Part shown: in pieces, positions 6,811 to 15,694 of the stretch
Position numbering within the stretch: position 1 is the first letter of the stretch
Layout of the letters: every line of letters starts with the position of its first letter
NCBI RefSeq assembly: GCF_050717635.1
Contig: NZ_JBOITO010000026.1
Span: forward strand, 1 to 64,000
DNA: 64,000 nucleotides
Origin: Clostridium_AD sp050717635
GTDB taxonomy: Bacteria > Bacillota > Clostridia > Clostridiales > Clostridiaceae
Direction of reading: 5' to 3'
Notes under the pieces: model-generated
Databases searched by the model: none
What the model saw: only the letters and a program-made list of their open reading frames with translations
What the model was told of the DNA's origin: nothing
Program-made: the position numbers and the translations under genes

Positions 6811-8109
6811 TTATAAGCCCACTTCATTGCTAATCATATCTTTGTAAGTTTGTCTTTTGCATATAAGTCTATGCTTACCTTCACTTACTAAAACTACAGG
6901 AGCCTTAGGTATTTTATTATAATTACTGCTCATGGAATATCCATAAGCACCCGTTGAAAGTACAGCCATAATGTCTCCACTATTAACCTTTGGTAATTTT
7001 ACGCCTTCTATTAATATATCTCCACTTTCACAGCATTTTCCAGCTATGGTAACTACTTCTACGCAAGGTTCATTTACTTTATTTACGAGTACGCATTGAT
7101 ATTCTGCATTATATAAGGCTGGTCTTATATTATCTGTCATTCCACCATCTACTGCCACATACTTTCTGATCTCTGGTATATCCTTTATAGATCCTACAGT
7201 ATATAAGGTAATCCCAGCATTAGCTACAATTGATCTCCCTGGTTCTATTACAAGAATGGGTTGATTTATTCCATACTCTTTGCACTTGATTTTAGCTTCC
7301 TCAATTATAACTCTACAGAATCCCTCTATTTCTTTAGGCTCATCACCTTGATTATAATAAACACCAAATCCTCCGCCTAAATCCAATTCTTCTATATCGT
7401 AATTAAACTTTTCTTTAATATTTTTACTCAGTGATATCATTATTCCCACAGCATCTCTATAAGGTTGTAACTCGAAAATTTGAGATCCTATATGACAGTG
7501 TAGTCCTGCAAGTTTTATATTTGATAAACTTAGAACGTTGGTTATAACCCCTTCTAACTCATTGTTCAATATAGTAAATCCAAACTTAGAATCAATTTGT
7601 CCGGTCTTTATATAATCATGAGTATGGGCTTCTATTCCTGGAGTAATCCTAAGGATAACCCGTTGTATAATACCCTTTTCCTTTGCAGCTTCATTTACTA
7701 GTTCAATTTCCTTAAAATTATCTGCCACAAAAGTTCCTACTCCAAGCTTTATTGCCATGTCAATTTCATCAATAGTTTTATTATTACCATGGAAATATAC
7801 CTTTTCCAGTGGAAAATTAGCCTTATAAGCGGTATATAATTCTCCTCCTGAAACTACATCTAAAAATAAACCTTCTTCTTTTACAATTTCACACATGGCT
7901 ATAGTTAGAAATGCTTTTCCCGCATATGCTATCTTATTTTTTCCTTTGGAATCTTTAAAAGCACTATAAAATCTTCTACAATTATCTCTAATAAGCTGCT
8001 CATCCATTACATAAAGCGGGGTACCATATTCCTTAGCTAAATCTTCCGCATTAACCCCTGCAATACTCAATTTATTATTATCATCCTTTATATTACCAAA
8101 AAATTTCAT
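6811..8109 (-). CDS. lysA: Diaminopimelate decarboxylase
   Basis: Converts meso-diaminopimelate to L-lysine and CO2, the last step of lysine synthesis, using pyridoxal phosphate. The 432-residue length is typical. The PLP lysine lies in AYAGKAFLTI (about residue 65). Other family marks are GLHCHIGSQI, LDLGGGFGVYY, EPGRSIVANAG (phosphate and substrate binding) and the catalytic Cys in GKCCESGD; the C-terminal barrel holds GAYGYSMSSNYN. The ATG at 8109 follows GAGGGGTGAT. It lies 17 bases downstream of lysC in one operon and is therefore under the lysine riboswitch in front of lysC. A palindromic element ends 10 bases beyond its stop. Confidence 0.97.
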   Translation of the reverse strand: MKFFGNIKDDNNKLSIAGVNAEDLAKEYGTPLYVMDEQLIRDNCRRFYSAFKDSKGKNKIAYAGKAFLTIAMCEIVKEEGLFLDVVSGGELYTAYKANFPLEKVYFHGNNKTIDEIDMAIKLGVGTFVADNFKEIELVNEAAKEKGIIQRVILRITPGIEAHTHDYIKTGQIDSKFGFTILNNELEGVITNVLSLSNIKLAGLHCHIGSQIFELQPYRDAVGIMISLSKNIKEKFNYDIEELDLGGGFGVYYNQGDEPKEIEGFCRVIIEEAKIKCKEYGINQPILVIEPGRSIVANAGITLYTVGSIKDIPEIRKYVAVDGGMTDNIRPALYNAEYQCVLVNKVNEPCVEVVTIAGKCCESGDILIEGVKLPKVNSGDIMAVLSTGAYGYSMSSNYNKIPKAPVVLVSEGKHRLICKRQTYKDMISNEVGL

Positions 8110-8126
8110 AAAATCACCCCTCTTAT

Positions 8127-9326
8127 TTATAAATTAAATTCCTTTGCAATAAACTGTATAGCCTTTATTTTATCTTCTGTTTTAATAGCACAAGTAATTC
8201 TTATTTCTGAAGTAGTAATCATTTTAATTTCTATGTTATTTTCATTAAAAACCCTGAACATTCTAGCTGCTACTCCAGATGTAGTCTTCATTCCAAGTCC
8301 CACCAAAGAAAATTTAGTTATGTCCTCGTCAACTATAACATTATTATCTACAATCAGATCACCTATAATCTTTAAACTTTCTTTTAAGCTTTCTTTTGGA
8401 ATTGTAAAAGATACATTCACTTTACCATCCATAGAAGAGGTTTGACTTATCATATCAATATTAATTCTTTTATATCCTATATTTTCAAAAATAGTTGCTA
8501 ATATATTTACATCTTTAGGTATATGTTGCAAAGTTACTGCCACATCTTCATCACTTGTCGCCATCCCTGTTACTGGTTTCCTTTCCATATTCACGTTTTT
8601 TACCTCCCTAATTAATGTTCCTATAATATTACTATTACTACGGCCTACATATATGGTTATCCCATATTTTTGAGCAAGCTCTATTGACCTTGAATGCATT
8701 ACCTGAGCTCCCAAACTTGCCAGTTCTAACATCTCTTCATACTCTATTTCTTCTAATTTCTTAGCCGCACTGTATGCTCTAGGATCAACACTATATATTC
8801 CGTCAACATCCGTATATATTTCACAGCTGCCTTCTAGCTTCACAGCCAGCGCTACTGCAGTGGTATCCGAACCACCTCTGCCTAGCGTGGTGACATCACC
8901 GTCTCCATTTATCCCTTGAAATCCAGCAACTATTACAACCTTGCCTTCTTTCAAACGTGTTTTAATCTTCTTATCCTGAATATCTTTAATTAATGCTTTA
9001 CCATATTGTCCGCTAGTTTGAATACCAATTTGATGTGCAGTATAGCTTATGGCATCATACCCCAGACTCTTAATTGCCATAGCTAAAAGTGCACTTGAAA
9101 TGATTTCTCCCGTTGATAATAATGCATCTAATTCCCTCTTATCTGGTTCTTCAGTAATATTTTTTGATAGTGATAATAAATCATCTGTAGTGTCACCCAT
9201 AGCAGATACCACTATCACTAAATCTACATTTTGCTTTTTTCTATCCACTATACCTTGCGCAATACTTTTAATCTTTTCTGTAGTACCTAAAGAAGAACCC
9301 CCATATTTTTGAACAACTACTGCCAT
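8127..9326 (-). CDS. lysC: Aspartate kinase
   Basis: Phosphorylates L-aspartate, the committed step of the lysine/diaminopimelate/threonine/methionine pathway. The 399-residue protein has the kinase domain first (VQKYGGSSLGTTEKI at residues 5-19, TLGRGGSDTTAVALA near 147-161) and two ACT regulatory domains at about 265-399 (with VNVSFTIPKES and IKMITTSEIRITCAI). These ACT domains are where lysine or threonine would inhibit. The start at 9326 follows GGAGTGG. It is the first gene of a lysC-lysA operon preceded by a lysine riboswitch and its terminator, so the pathway is likely shut off by lysine at the RNA level. Confidence 0.97.
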   Translation of the reverse strand: MAVVVQKYGGSSLGTTEKIKSIAQGIVDRKKQNVDLVIVVSAMGDTTDDLLSLSKNITEEPDKRELDALLSTGEIISSALLAMAIKSLGYDAISYTAHQIGIQTSGQYGKALIKDIQDKKIKTRLKEGKVVIVAGFQGINGDGDVTTLGRGGSDTTAVALAVKLEGSCEIYTDVDGIYSVDPRAYSAAKKLEEIEYEEMLELASLGAQVMHSRSIELAQKYGITIYVGRSNSNIIGTLIREVKNVNMERKPVTGMATSDEDVAVTLQHIPKDVNILATIFENIGYKRINIDMISQTSSMDGKVNVSFTIPKESLKESLKIIGDLIVDNNVIVDEDITKFSLVGLGMKTTSGVAARMFRVFNENNIEIKMITTSEIRITCAIKTEDKIKAIQFIAKEFNL

Positions 9327-9444
9327 AACTTAACCACTCCAATCAATATCTAGTGCGTCTAACTTGTACACCGATTAATTTCACCTTATTAAATAAACTT
9401 CTAATAATTCTAGAATTACTTCTACAAATATTTCCACATTGTTT

Positions 9445-9484
9445 TCAAAAAAAAATAAATGCAGCAAAGGAACACCTTTGCTGC
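9445..9484 (-). terminator. Riboswitch-controlled terminator before lysC
   Basis: On the minus strand GCAGCAAAGG (loop TGTT) CCTTTGCTGC forms a 10-bp stem (9461-9484), closely followed by a U-rich run (9445-9458). It lies between the lysine aptamer and the lysC start, so lysine binding is expected to favour this hairpin. Confidence 0.9.
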
Positions 9485-9504
9485 ATAAAAATACATGTTT
9501 TTAT

Positions 9505-9690
9505 ACAAACTTCGTGTACCTTGTAGCTCTCCACTAAAAATCAGTGACAAGTTTACACATGTTATATGCAAACCCAGAAAATATTTTAACATATATTTTC
9601 TTCGGCTGTATATCCTTTTCTTATTCATCTTAGCCTGTCAGCTCCAAATAAGTACTCTTAGATACAGCACCTCTACCCTAGGTAGTTTAT
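9505..9690 (-). promoter_or_regulatory. Lysine riboswitch (L box)
   Basis: Read on the minus strand, the conserved elements occur in order: AGAGGTGC, AAGAGTA, GGAGCTGACAGGCTAAGATG, ACAGCCGAAG, CTGGGTTTGCATA, TGTAAACTTGTCACTGA and AGTGGAGAGCTAC. These match the lysC leader of Bacillus subtilis almost element by element. A terminator follows at 9445-9484 and lysC begins at 9326. The stretch 9691-9870 upstream presumably holds its promoter; a TATAAT lies on the minus strand near 9725, but the -35 is unclear. Confidence 0.93.
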
Positions 9691-9870
9691 CTTTTAAATT
9701 AATTATTAGTTTAGCACAGTATGATTATAAACACAAGCACCTATTATATCCTTTACTATAATATAATATTTTTACTAATAATAATACACTTTCTAAAATA
9801 ATTTTAATTTAATACTAACCAATTTCACTATCTCTGAATATTATATATGGATACGATTATATGGAGTGTG

Positions 9871-10977
9871 ATGTTTATCAAAGGTACAGTTAAGAATATT
9901 TTCCCTGGTGGCAATACTTCAAGAGGCTTCCATTCCTTCTATAGCTATATAATAAGTCAAGATGAAGCACGAAGAATAATATGCATAAAGGGCGGACCCG
10001 GTACCGGCAAGTCCTCCTTAATGAAAAAAATCGGTATATACTTTAATGAAAAAGGCTACAACATAGAATACCATCATTGCTCTTCTGATAATAACTCACT
10101 AGATGGTCTAGTTATTAAAGGACTTAATGTAGCAATACTTGATGGGACCTCACCACATGTAGTTGACCCTAAAAACCCAGGTGCAGTAGATGAAATTCTA
10201 AACATGGGAGACTTCTGGAATGAGGAAGGTTTTAAGATATATAGGAATAAAATAATCAACATAAATAAAAAAGTAGGCAAAACTTTCAAAAGAGCCTATA
10301 GGTTTTTTGGAGCAGCCAAATTAGTTTATGATGATTGGTATACCTATAACAATGAAGCCTTAAACATTAATAAGCTAAACTTACTAAAAGAAAGTCTAAA
10401 ACAATCATTATTTACTACCTCGCCATCTAATATAGGTTTTGATAGGCATTTATTTGCTACAGCTTTTACCCCTAACGGTATTGTAACCTACATCGAAAAC
10501 TTATCCTCAGATTTTAAAAATATTTACGTATTAAAAGGCGGCCCTGGTACTGGCAAGACAAATGTATTACAATTTTTATCTGATGAAGCCTTAAAGAGAG
10601 GATTCTATGTGGAAATTTTTCATACGCCCCTAATTCCTGAAAAAATTGAACACATATTAATTCCTGATCTAAATGTTGCAATTTTAACCTCTAATGAGAT
10701 AAATAATCTAGATTTACCAGGTAAAATAATTGACATGAACGACTTCCTAAATAGTAACATTCTTCAAACAAATAAAATTGAAACTCAGTATGATGCAACC
10801 GAATTTTATACACTATTAAACAAGGGTTTAAAAGCAATAAAAGAAGCCAAAGGTCTACATGATGAACTTGAGACTTTTTTTATACCAAATATGGATTTTG
10901 CTAAATTAGATGCAGTGTACGCAAAAATCATTAAAAAAATTGACGGATACGAACACGACTATTTAAATAACAGATAA
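9871..10977 (+). CDS. Double P-loop ATPase-like protein (PRK06851 family)
   Basis: About 368 residues made of two similar halves. Each begins with an aromatic/Ser-rich entry and a Walker A loop: IKGGPGTGKSSLMKKIG in the first half and LKGGPGTGKTNVLQFL about 185 residues later. Each is followed by a strand ending in D/N-V-A-I-L-D/T, probably the Walker B strand. The segment FPGGNTSRGFHSFY near the start is typical of this uncharacterised clostridial/bacillar family. Function is unknown; nucleotide binding is inferred from the loops. The ATG at 9871 is preferred over 9847 because GGAG lies in front of it and family members start at this point. It stands alone on the plus strand, divergent from lysC. 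Confidence 0.75.
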   Translation: MFIKGTVKNIFPGGNTSRGFHSFYSYIISQDEARRIICIKGGPGTGKSSLMKKIGIYFNEKGYNIEYHHCSSDNNSLDGLVIKGLNVAILDGTSPHVVDPKNPGAVDEILNMGDFWNEEGFKIYRNKIININKKVGKTFKRAYRFFGAAKLVYDDWYTYNNEALNINKLNLLKESLKQSLFTTSPSNIGFDRHLFATAFTPNGIVTYIENLSSDFKNIYVLKGGPGTGKTNVLQFLSDEALKRGFYVEIFHTPLIPEKIEHILIPDLNVAILTSNEINNLDLPGKIIDMNDFLNSNILQTNKIETQYDATEFYTLLNKGLKAIKEAKGLHDELETFFIPNMDFAKLDAVYAKIIKKIDGYEHDYLNNR

Positions 10978-10984
10978 ATTTTTA

Positions 10985-11023
10985 AGAGCTGTGCACATGT
11001 GCATAGAGCTATACACATGTGCA
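10985..11023 (+). repeat. Two 20-bp direct repeats with inner palindromes
   Basis: AGAGCT followed by TGCACATGTGCA (10985-11003) is repeated after exactly 20 bp as AGAGCT and TACACATGTGCA (11005-11023). Each copy carries a palindrome. The pair lies about 55 bp before the -35 box of the next gene and could be an operator for it, or the end of the previous transcript. Confidence 0.4.
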
Positions 11024-11077
11024 AAAATCTGTGGTTATCCATAGCTTTTGTCTATTAAAGATAGATGTCATAACCTT

Positions 11078-11105
11078 TTGAAACCTTGTCACAATATGTT
11101 ATAAT
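11078..11105 (+). promoter_or_regulatory. SigA-type promoter of the DUF362 gene
   Basis: TTGAAA (11078-11083), a 16-bp spacer and a perfect TATAAT (11100-11105) lie 38 bp before the start codon at 11144, with GGAGG in between. Confidence 0.8.
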
Positions 11106-11143
11106 ATTAAAATAGTCAAGTTAAAATAATTGGAGGCAAACTA

Positions 11144-12256
11144 ATGGAAAAATCAAAAGTATATTTCACAAACTTAAGAACAAAGCCAGGGCACAGTCTA
11201 CTCACTAAGCTTCAAAAACTAGTAGTAGAAGCTGGTATTAAAAATATAGATTTTACTGATCAATTTGTAGCTATAAAAATCCATTTTGGCGAACCAGGAA
11301 ATCTTTCCTACATAAGACCAAATTATGCTGCTACAATTGTGAAGCTTATAAAAGAGCTTGGCGGCAAACCTTTCCTAACTGATGCAAACACACTCTACTC
11401 TGGAAGAAGACATAATGCTGTAGACCATATTGAAGCTGCTATGGAAAATGGTTTTAATCCAATTTCTGTAGGATGTAATTTAATTATAGCCGATGGTTTA
11501 AAGGGTGGAGATTACAGAGAAATTCTAATAAACCAAAAACATTGTAAAACTGCTAAAATAGGTTCAGCAATTGCAGATTCTGATATAGTTATTTCTATGA
11601 CTCACTTTAAAGGTCATGAAATGACTGGCTTTGGTGGTGCATTAAAGAATTTAGGTATGGGGTCAGGTTCAGTAGGTGGCAAGCTTGAAATGCATTCCGC
11701 TTCAAAGCCATTTATGAAACATAGTAAATGTGTAAGCTGTGGAGTCTGTATAAAAAATTGCCTACATGAAGCAATTTCCTTTGATGAAAATAAAAAAGCA
11801 ACTATAGATTATGATAAATGCATAGGCTGTGGTCAATGTGTTGCTGTATGTCGTTTTGGCTCTGCCACAATAAAGTGGAATGAATCTGCTGATAGTGCCA
11901 ATGAAAAGATTGCAGAATATACCTATGCAGTTATTAAAGATAAGCCTAATTTCCATATTAGTTTTATTATGAACGTTTCCCCTAATTGTGATTGTTCACC
12001 AGAAAATGACGTGGCAATCATTCCAGATATAGGTATGGCTGCTTCCTTTGACCCAGTAGCCTTAGATCAGGCTTGTGTTGATATGGTTAACAGTGCAACT
12101 GCATTAACTTCAACTGAACTCTCCGATAGACATTATCATGAAGGACAAGATAAATTTTCTCATATACATCCAGATACAAACTGGAAAGTCGGTCTAGCCC
12201 ATGCAAAAGCTATCGGCATTGGTACTGATGAATATGAATTAGTAATAGTGGAATAA
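11144..12256 (+). CDS. DUF362 domain protein with two 4Fe-4S clusters
   Basis: 370 residues. The first 170 and last 100 belong to the DUF362 fold (IKIHFGEPGNLSYIRP, TDANTLYSGRR, MTHFKGHEMTGFGGALKN). A bacterial ferredoxin domain is inserted at about 195-235 with two complete motifs: CVSCGVCIKNC and CIGCGQCVAVC. Such proteins are probable iron-sulfur electron carriers or oxidoreductase subunits common in anaerobes; the substrate is unknown. A strong promoter and GGAGG site precede the gene, which is monocistronic and ends at a bidirectional terminator. Confidence 0.88.
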   Translation: MEKSKVYFTNLRTKPGHSLLTKLQKLVVEAGIKNIDFTDQFVAIKIHFGEPGNLSYIRPNYAATIVKLIKELGGKPFLTDANTLYSGRRHNAVDHIEAAMENGFNPISVGCNLIIADGLKGGDYREILINQKHCKTAKIGSAIADSDIVISMTHFKGHEMTGFGGALKNLGMGSGSVGGKLEMHSASKPFMKHSKCVSCGVCIKNCLHEAISFDENKKATIDYDKCIGCGQCVAVCRFGSATIKWNESADSANEKIAEYTYAVIKDKPNFHISFIMNVSPNCDCSPENDVAIIPDIGMAASFDPVALDQACVDMVNSATALTSTELSDRHYHEGQDKFSHIHPDTNWKVGLAHAKAIGIGTDEYELVIVE

Positions 12257-12277
12257 AAAAAGTGCTATAAAACTAAC

Positions 12278-12317
12278 AAAAGGAGAAAGTGATGCTGATA
12301 TCACTTTCTCCCTTTTT
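12278..12317. terminator. Bidirectional terminator between DUF362 gene and truA
   Basis: GGAGAAAGTGAT pairs with ATCACTTTCTCC around a short loop, with an A-run on the left and a T-run on the right. It serves both converging genes. Confidence 0.9.
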
Positions 12318-12323
12318 ATAAAC

Positions 12324-13061
12324 TTAATATTCAACGTTCCTTAACGCTAGCCCTTTTGTTTTCGCCATCAACGTATATTTAGACTCTGTTTTTTCAATTA
12401 GAAGTGTCTCTATATCCTCTAACGTAAGCTTTCCTTCACCTATATCTAAAAGACTTGCTATAACAATTCTTACCATATTCCATAAAAAATCATTTGCATT
12501 AATTTCTATTTCAATCATACCATTTTTTTCTACTATATTTATATAATTAATTGTTTCAGTAGTGGATTTAGTATTATCTGTTAAAGTAGCAAATCCTTGA
12601 AAGTCATGATGTCCAACTAAAGTCTCTGCTGCAATTCTCATTTCATCGATATTAAGTTTGTCCTCACTGTGATATACATATTTTCTATTGAATGGATTTC
12701 TGAGTTCATTGTTATTTATTTTGTACACATAAGTTTTTGATTTTATGTTATATGCTGCGTGAAATTTTTCACTTGCTTCTTCCATAGATTTCGCCACTAT
12801 GTCTCGTGGTAAAAATTCATGCAAGAAGTCTAACATAGCTGTTATACTTAAATCACAATTAGTATGAAAGTTCGCCATGTAATTTTCAGCATGCACTCCT
12901 ACATCAGTTCTCTCACAACCATCAACCTGAACCATTTCTCCTGCCATTTTAGACAAAACACTTTCTATTTTACCTTCCACAGTTAGTTCGTTATCCGCTT
13001 GTTTTTGGTATCCTTTATATCTACTTCCATCATATTCTAATATCATCTTTATATTTCTCAT
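12324..13061 (-). CDS. truA: tRNA pseudouridine(38-40) synthase
   Basis: Isomerises uridines 38-40 in the anticodon arm of tRNAs. With the start at 13061 the protein has 245 residues, the family size. It begins MRNIKMILEYDGSRYKGYQK, has the catalytic Asp in ERTDVGVHA (usually RTDAGVHA) and ends with NDFLWNMVRIVIASLLDIG, the conserved dimer/RNA-binding segment. A longer frame begins 11 codons earlier, but GAGGCGG sits just before 13061. Homologs of this shorter clostridial type often sit away from the ribosomal-protein operon copy, so it may be a second TruA paralog. It is followed by a bidirectional terminator and lies downstream of the alpha-glucosidase gene. Confidence 0.9.
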   Translation of the reverse strand: MRNIKMILEYDGSRYKGYQKQADNELTVEGKIESVLSKMAGEMVQVDGCERTDVGVHAENYMANFHTNCDLSITAMLDFLHEFLPRDIVAKSMEEASEKFHAAYNIKSKTYVYKINNNELRNPFNRKYVYHSEDKLNIDEMRIAAETLVGHHDFQGFATLTDNTKSTTETINYINIVEKNGMIEIEINANDFLWNMVRIVIASLLDIGEGKLTLEDIETLLIEKTESKYTLMAKTKGLALRNVEY

Positions 13062-13103
13062 ATATATCCGCCTCTTACTAATTTGATTATTCATATTTTA
13101 AAT

Positions 13104-14798
13104 TTACCCAATGAACACTTTAATTATATCATATATCCTTGTTTCATAAGGTCTTAATTTTATACTTTTGCTAACCTCGCCTTCTACCACATAGTTCGAT
13201 AGTAACAATTCGGTTCTTTCATACTCAATATTCCTTGGAAACTCGAATATAGGTTCATTCCCAAAAAAATTAGCTATAATTAATACAGTCTTATCCTCTA
13301 ATTGTCTTAAATAAGCATATATCTCTGCGTGCTCTCTACTAATTTCCTGGAAGCTTCCATACACTAACACATCACTTTTTTTTCTTAAAGCGATTAATTT
13401 TTTATAGTAATTCAATATTGAATTGGGGTCATCTATTTGCTGCTCCGCATTAATTTTACTATAGTTCGAATTAATTTTTATCCAAGGCTTACCAGTAGTA
13501 AAGCCAGCATTTTCACTATTACTCCACTGCATCGGTGTTCTTGAGTTATCCCGGGAAGTAAATCGAAGTCCTTTTAGATAATTTTCTTCACTTACTAAGC
13601 CACTTTGGACTAAATCCTTATGTTTGTTAAACGCTGCCACATCTCTATAATCTTCTAATTTAAAATCCCAAGCATTGGTCATTCCTATTTCGTCACCATT
13701 GTAAATAAAAGGAGTCCCCCTTTGAGTCAGTTGAAGACAAGCTAACATTTTTGCAGATTCTTTCAGATAATTTTTCTCGTCACCAAGTCTTGATATGGTT
13801 CTTGTAGTATCGTGGTTTGAGTGAAATAAGGGACACCACCCTTCTTCCTCTGGTCTTACTTGCCATCCAGTCATTTTTTCCTTAATATCTTTTATTAAGT
13901 TAATAGGTTTTCTTTCCCAATCCTTTTTTCCTCTGCCTACACTATGCATATCAAAATGAAAAGTAAAATCTAATTCACTTTTATCTGTTCCTGTATAAAT
14001 ATAGGCATTTTCATGATTTATTCCACCAGTCTCACCAATTACCACATGATATCCAGTGTTGAATACATCTTTTCTTAATTCCTTTAAGTATTCATGCACT
14101 TTCGGTAAGTTTTGTACATATTCTATAAAATTTCCATATATATGTCCTTCTTCTATTTTTCCATTAGGAAATGAATGATCTTTTTCTAGATGATTAATAG
14201 CATCCATTCTAAAACCATCAACACCTTTATCCATCCAATATTTTATCATACATTTTATTTCTTCTCTTAATTTTTCATTTCTCCAATTTAAATCAGGTTG
14301 TTTTTTCGAAAATATGTGAAGGTAATATTCTTCTGATATTTCATCGTATTCCCAAGCACTTCCACCAAAAAACGAACCCCAATTGTTTGGTGGATTGCCC
14401 TCGCTTCCTTTATTCCATATGTAATAATCTCTGTATGGATTGTCTTTGCTTTGTCTACTCATTTTAAACCAAGGATGCTCATCGGATGTATGATTAATTA
14501 CCAGATCCATAACCAACTTCATTTGTCTATTATGAAGTCCACTAACCAAATCATGAAAATCCGTAAGCGTTCCAAATTCATCCATTATGTCTCTAAAATC
14601 GCTGATATCATATCCATTGTCATCATTAGGTGACTTATTTATAGGATTTAAGTATAATATATTTACTCCAAGGTCTTTCAAATAATCTAGCTTTTGTATT
14701 ATTCCTTTTAAATCACCTATTCCATCACCATCAGAATCCTTAAAACTTCTAACGTAGACCTGATACGCCACTGCTTCTTTCCACCATTTTCTATCCAA
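13104..14798 (-). CDS. GH13 alpha-glucosidase / oligo-1,6-glucosidase
   Basis: Cytoplasmic glycoside hydrolase that releases glucose from maltose, isomaltose or related oligosaccharides (no signal peptide). About 564 residues, the usual size of GH13 subfamily 31. Motifs in order: YQVYVRSFKDSDGDGIGDL, DLVINHTSDEHPWF, GFRMDAINHLEK (catalytic nucleophile Asp), VVIGETGG (acid/base Glu), FHSNHDTTR (third carboxylate), and TPFIYNGDEIGM. The first in-frame start, a GTG at 14807, is part of the GAGGGTG ribosome site, so the TTG at 14798 is more likely. It is probably regulated together with the AraC-type gene just upstream and the neopullulanase divergent to it. Exact substrate (maltose, isomaltose, trehalose-6-P) is not decided by the sequence. 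Confidence 0.93.
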   Translation of the reverse strand: MDRKWWKEAVAYQVYVRSFKDSDGDGIGDLKGIIQKLDYLKDLGVNILYLNPINKSPNDDNGYDISDFRDIMDEFGTLTDFHDLVSGLHNRQMKLVMDLVINHTSDEHPWFKMSRQSKDNPYRDYYIWNKGSEGNPPNNWGSFFGGSAWEYDEISEEYYLHIFSKKQPDLNWRNEKLREEIKCMIKYWMDKGVDGFRMDAINHLEKDHSFPNGKIEEGHIYGNFIEYVQNLPKVHEYLKELRKDVFNTGYHVVIGETGGINHENAYIYTGTDKSELDFTFHFDMHSVGRGKKDWERKPINLIKDIKEKMTGWQVRPEEEGWCPLFHSNHDTTRTISRLGDEKNYLKESAKMLACLQLTQRGTPFIYNGDEIGMTNAWDFKLEDYRDVAAFNKHKDLVQSGLVSEENYLKGLRFTSRDNSRTPMQWSNSENAGFTTGKPWIKINSNYSKINAEQQIDDPNSILNYYKKLIALRKKSDVLVYGSFQEISREHAEIYAYLRQLEDKTVLIIANFFGNEPIFEFPRNIEYERTELLLSNYVVEGEVSKSIKLRPYETRIYDIIKVFIG

Positions 14799-14832
14799 TT
14801 TTATCACCCTCTTAAATGTTATATTTTATTAA

Positions 14833-15504
14833 CTATGCGTAATTGTTATTTCTGTAGTGAGTTGGTGAAACCCCTACTATCGATTTGAAAGTTCTACTAA
14901 AATGGCTTTGGTCATAAAAACCTAATAAAATTCCGATATATAAAATACTTTCATCTGTACTTAGTAGTAAGTTTTTTGCTCTATCTATTTTTATTTTTTG
15001 CACGTATTTCATTACTGAAATACCCATATTTTTTTTAAAGCAATCGCTTGCATAACCTACAGAAATATTTAAGTCCCTAGCTAGCTTATCAAGAGATGAG
15101 TGATTTTCTATATTAACATGTATGTATTGTAACATTTTATTAATCATAAAATTATCCGTGACCTCAATATCATTTATTAAAATATTAAAATATGCTATAG
15201 CCATGCTAATTTCTAATTCTTGTAACTCCATTAAATTATTAATAGCTTGGATTTTATAATAAAATTTATTATAAAGTGGATGGAGAGCACTTTTTGATAC
15301 ACCATTTTTTATAATCTCCTTAGTGTATATAGCATTCCATATAATTAAATCACTTTTTTTATTACGGGTTGTCTGCCCATTTTCTTGTTCCTGCTTATGT
15401 TTTTCTTTTAAGATGTACAACACTTTAGGTATGTTTTTTGATTGAATTAAAAAGGATATATCATTATTAAAAATATAAATATCAGATTCAAAGGTTTCTA
15501 TCAT
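14833..15504 (-). CDS. AraC-family transcriptional regulator
   Basis: 223 residues from the ATG at 15504, which has GAGAGGTGA in front. The C-terminal hundred residues form the double helix-turn-helix of AraC proteins: LDKLARDLNISVGYASDCFK, then RAKNLLLSTDESILYIGILL and the signature DQSHFSRTFKSIVGVSPTHY. The N-terminal 120 residues are not a recognisable sugar-binding cupin; they are helical with charged stretches. It lies between two GH13 enzyme genes, 25 bases before one on the same strand and divergent from the other, so it probably controls maltodextrin use. A 24-bp perfect palindrome in the divergent promoter region is a candidate binding site. Confidence 0.88.
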   Translation of the reverse strand: MIETFESDIYIFNNDISFLIQSKNIPKVLYILKEKHKQEQENGQTTRNKKSDLIIWNAIYTKEIIKNGVSKSALHPLYNKFYYKIQAINNLMELQELEISMAIAYFNILINDIEVTDNFMINKMLQYIHVNIENHSSLDKLARDLNISVGYASDCFKKNMGISVMKYVQKIKIDRAKNLLLSTDESILYIGILLGFYDQSHFSRTFKSIVGVSPTHYRNNNYA

Positions 15505-15600
15505 TATTTCACCTCTCAAATATAAAAAAAAGTTCTAATGCAATTTTAACATTTCTAAAAATTAAGGTCAATAATCTGACGCATTAATTATTAAAAGTCA

Positions 15601-15624
15601 CATTAAATATATACATATTTAATG
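15601..15624. promoter_or_regulatory. 24-bp palindromic operator candidate
   Basis: CATTAAATAT, the centre ATAC, then ATATTTAATG is a perfect 10-bp inverted repeat. It sits between the divergent AraC-type and neopullulanase genes, about 30 bp upstream of a TATAAT at 15659 for the plus-strand gene. Confidence 0.55.
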
Positions 15625-15694
15625 AGTTATATACAATTACACTAAAAATCATTATGCTATAATTGCACCATAAATAAAAGTGAGGTAGATAAAA

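Noticed and set aside
1797..9375. Shared TTGTACACCGATT at about 1799 and 9366
   Set aside because: One 13-base match in 64 kb of AT-rich DNA is expected by chance and nothing around it is similar.
11024..11060. DnaA box near TGTGGTTATCCATAG
   Set aside because: Only a partial match to TTATCCACA, single, and no origin genes nearby.
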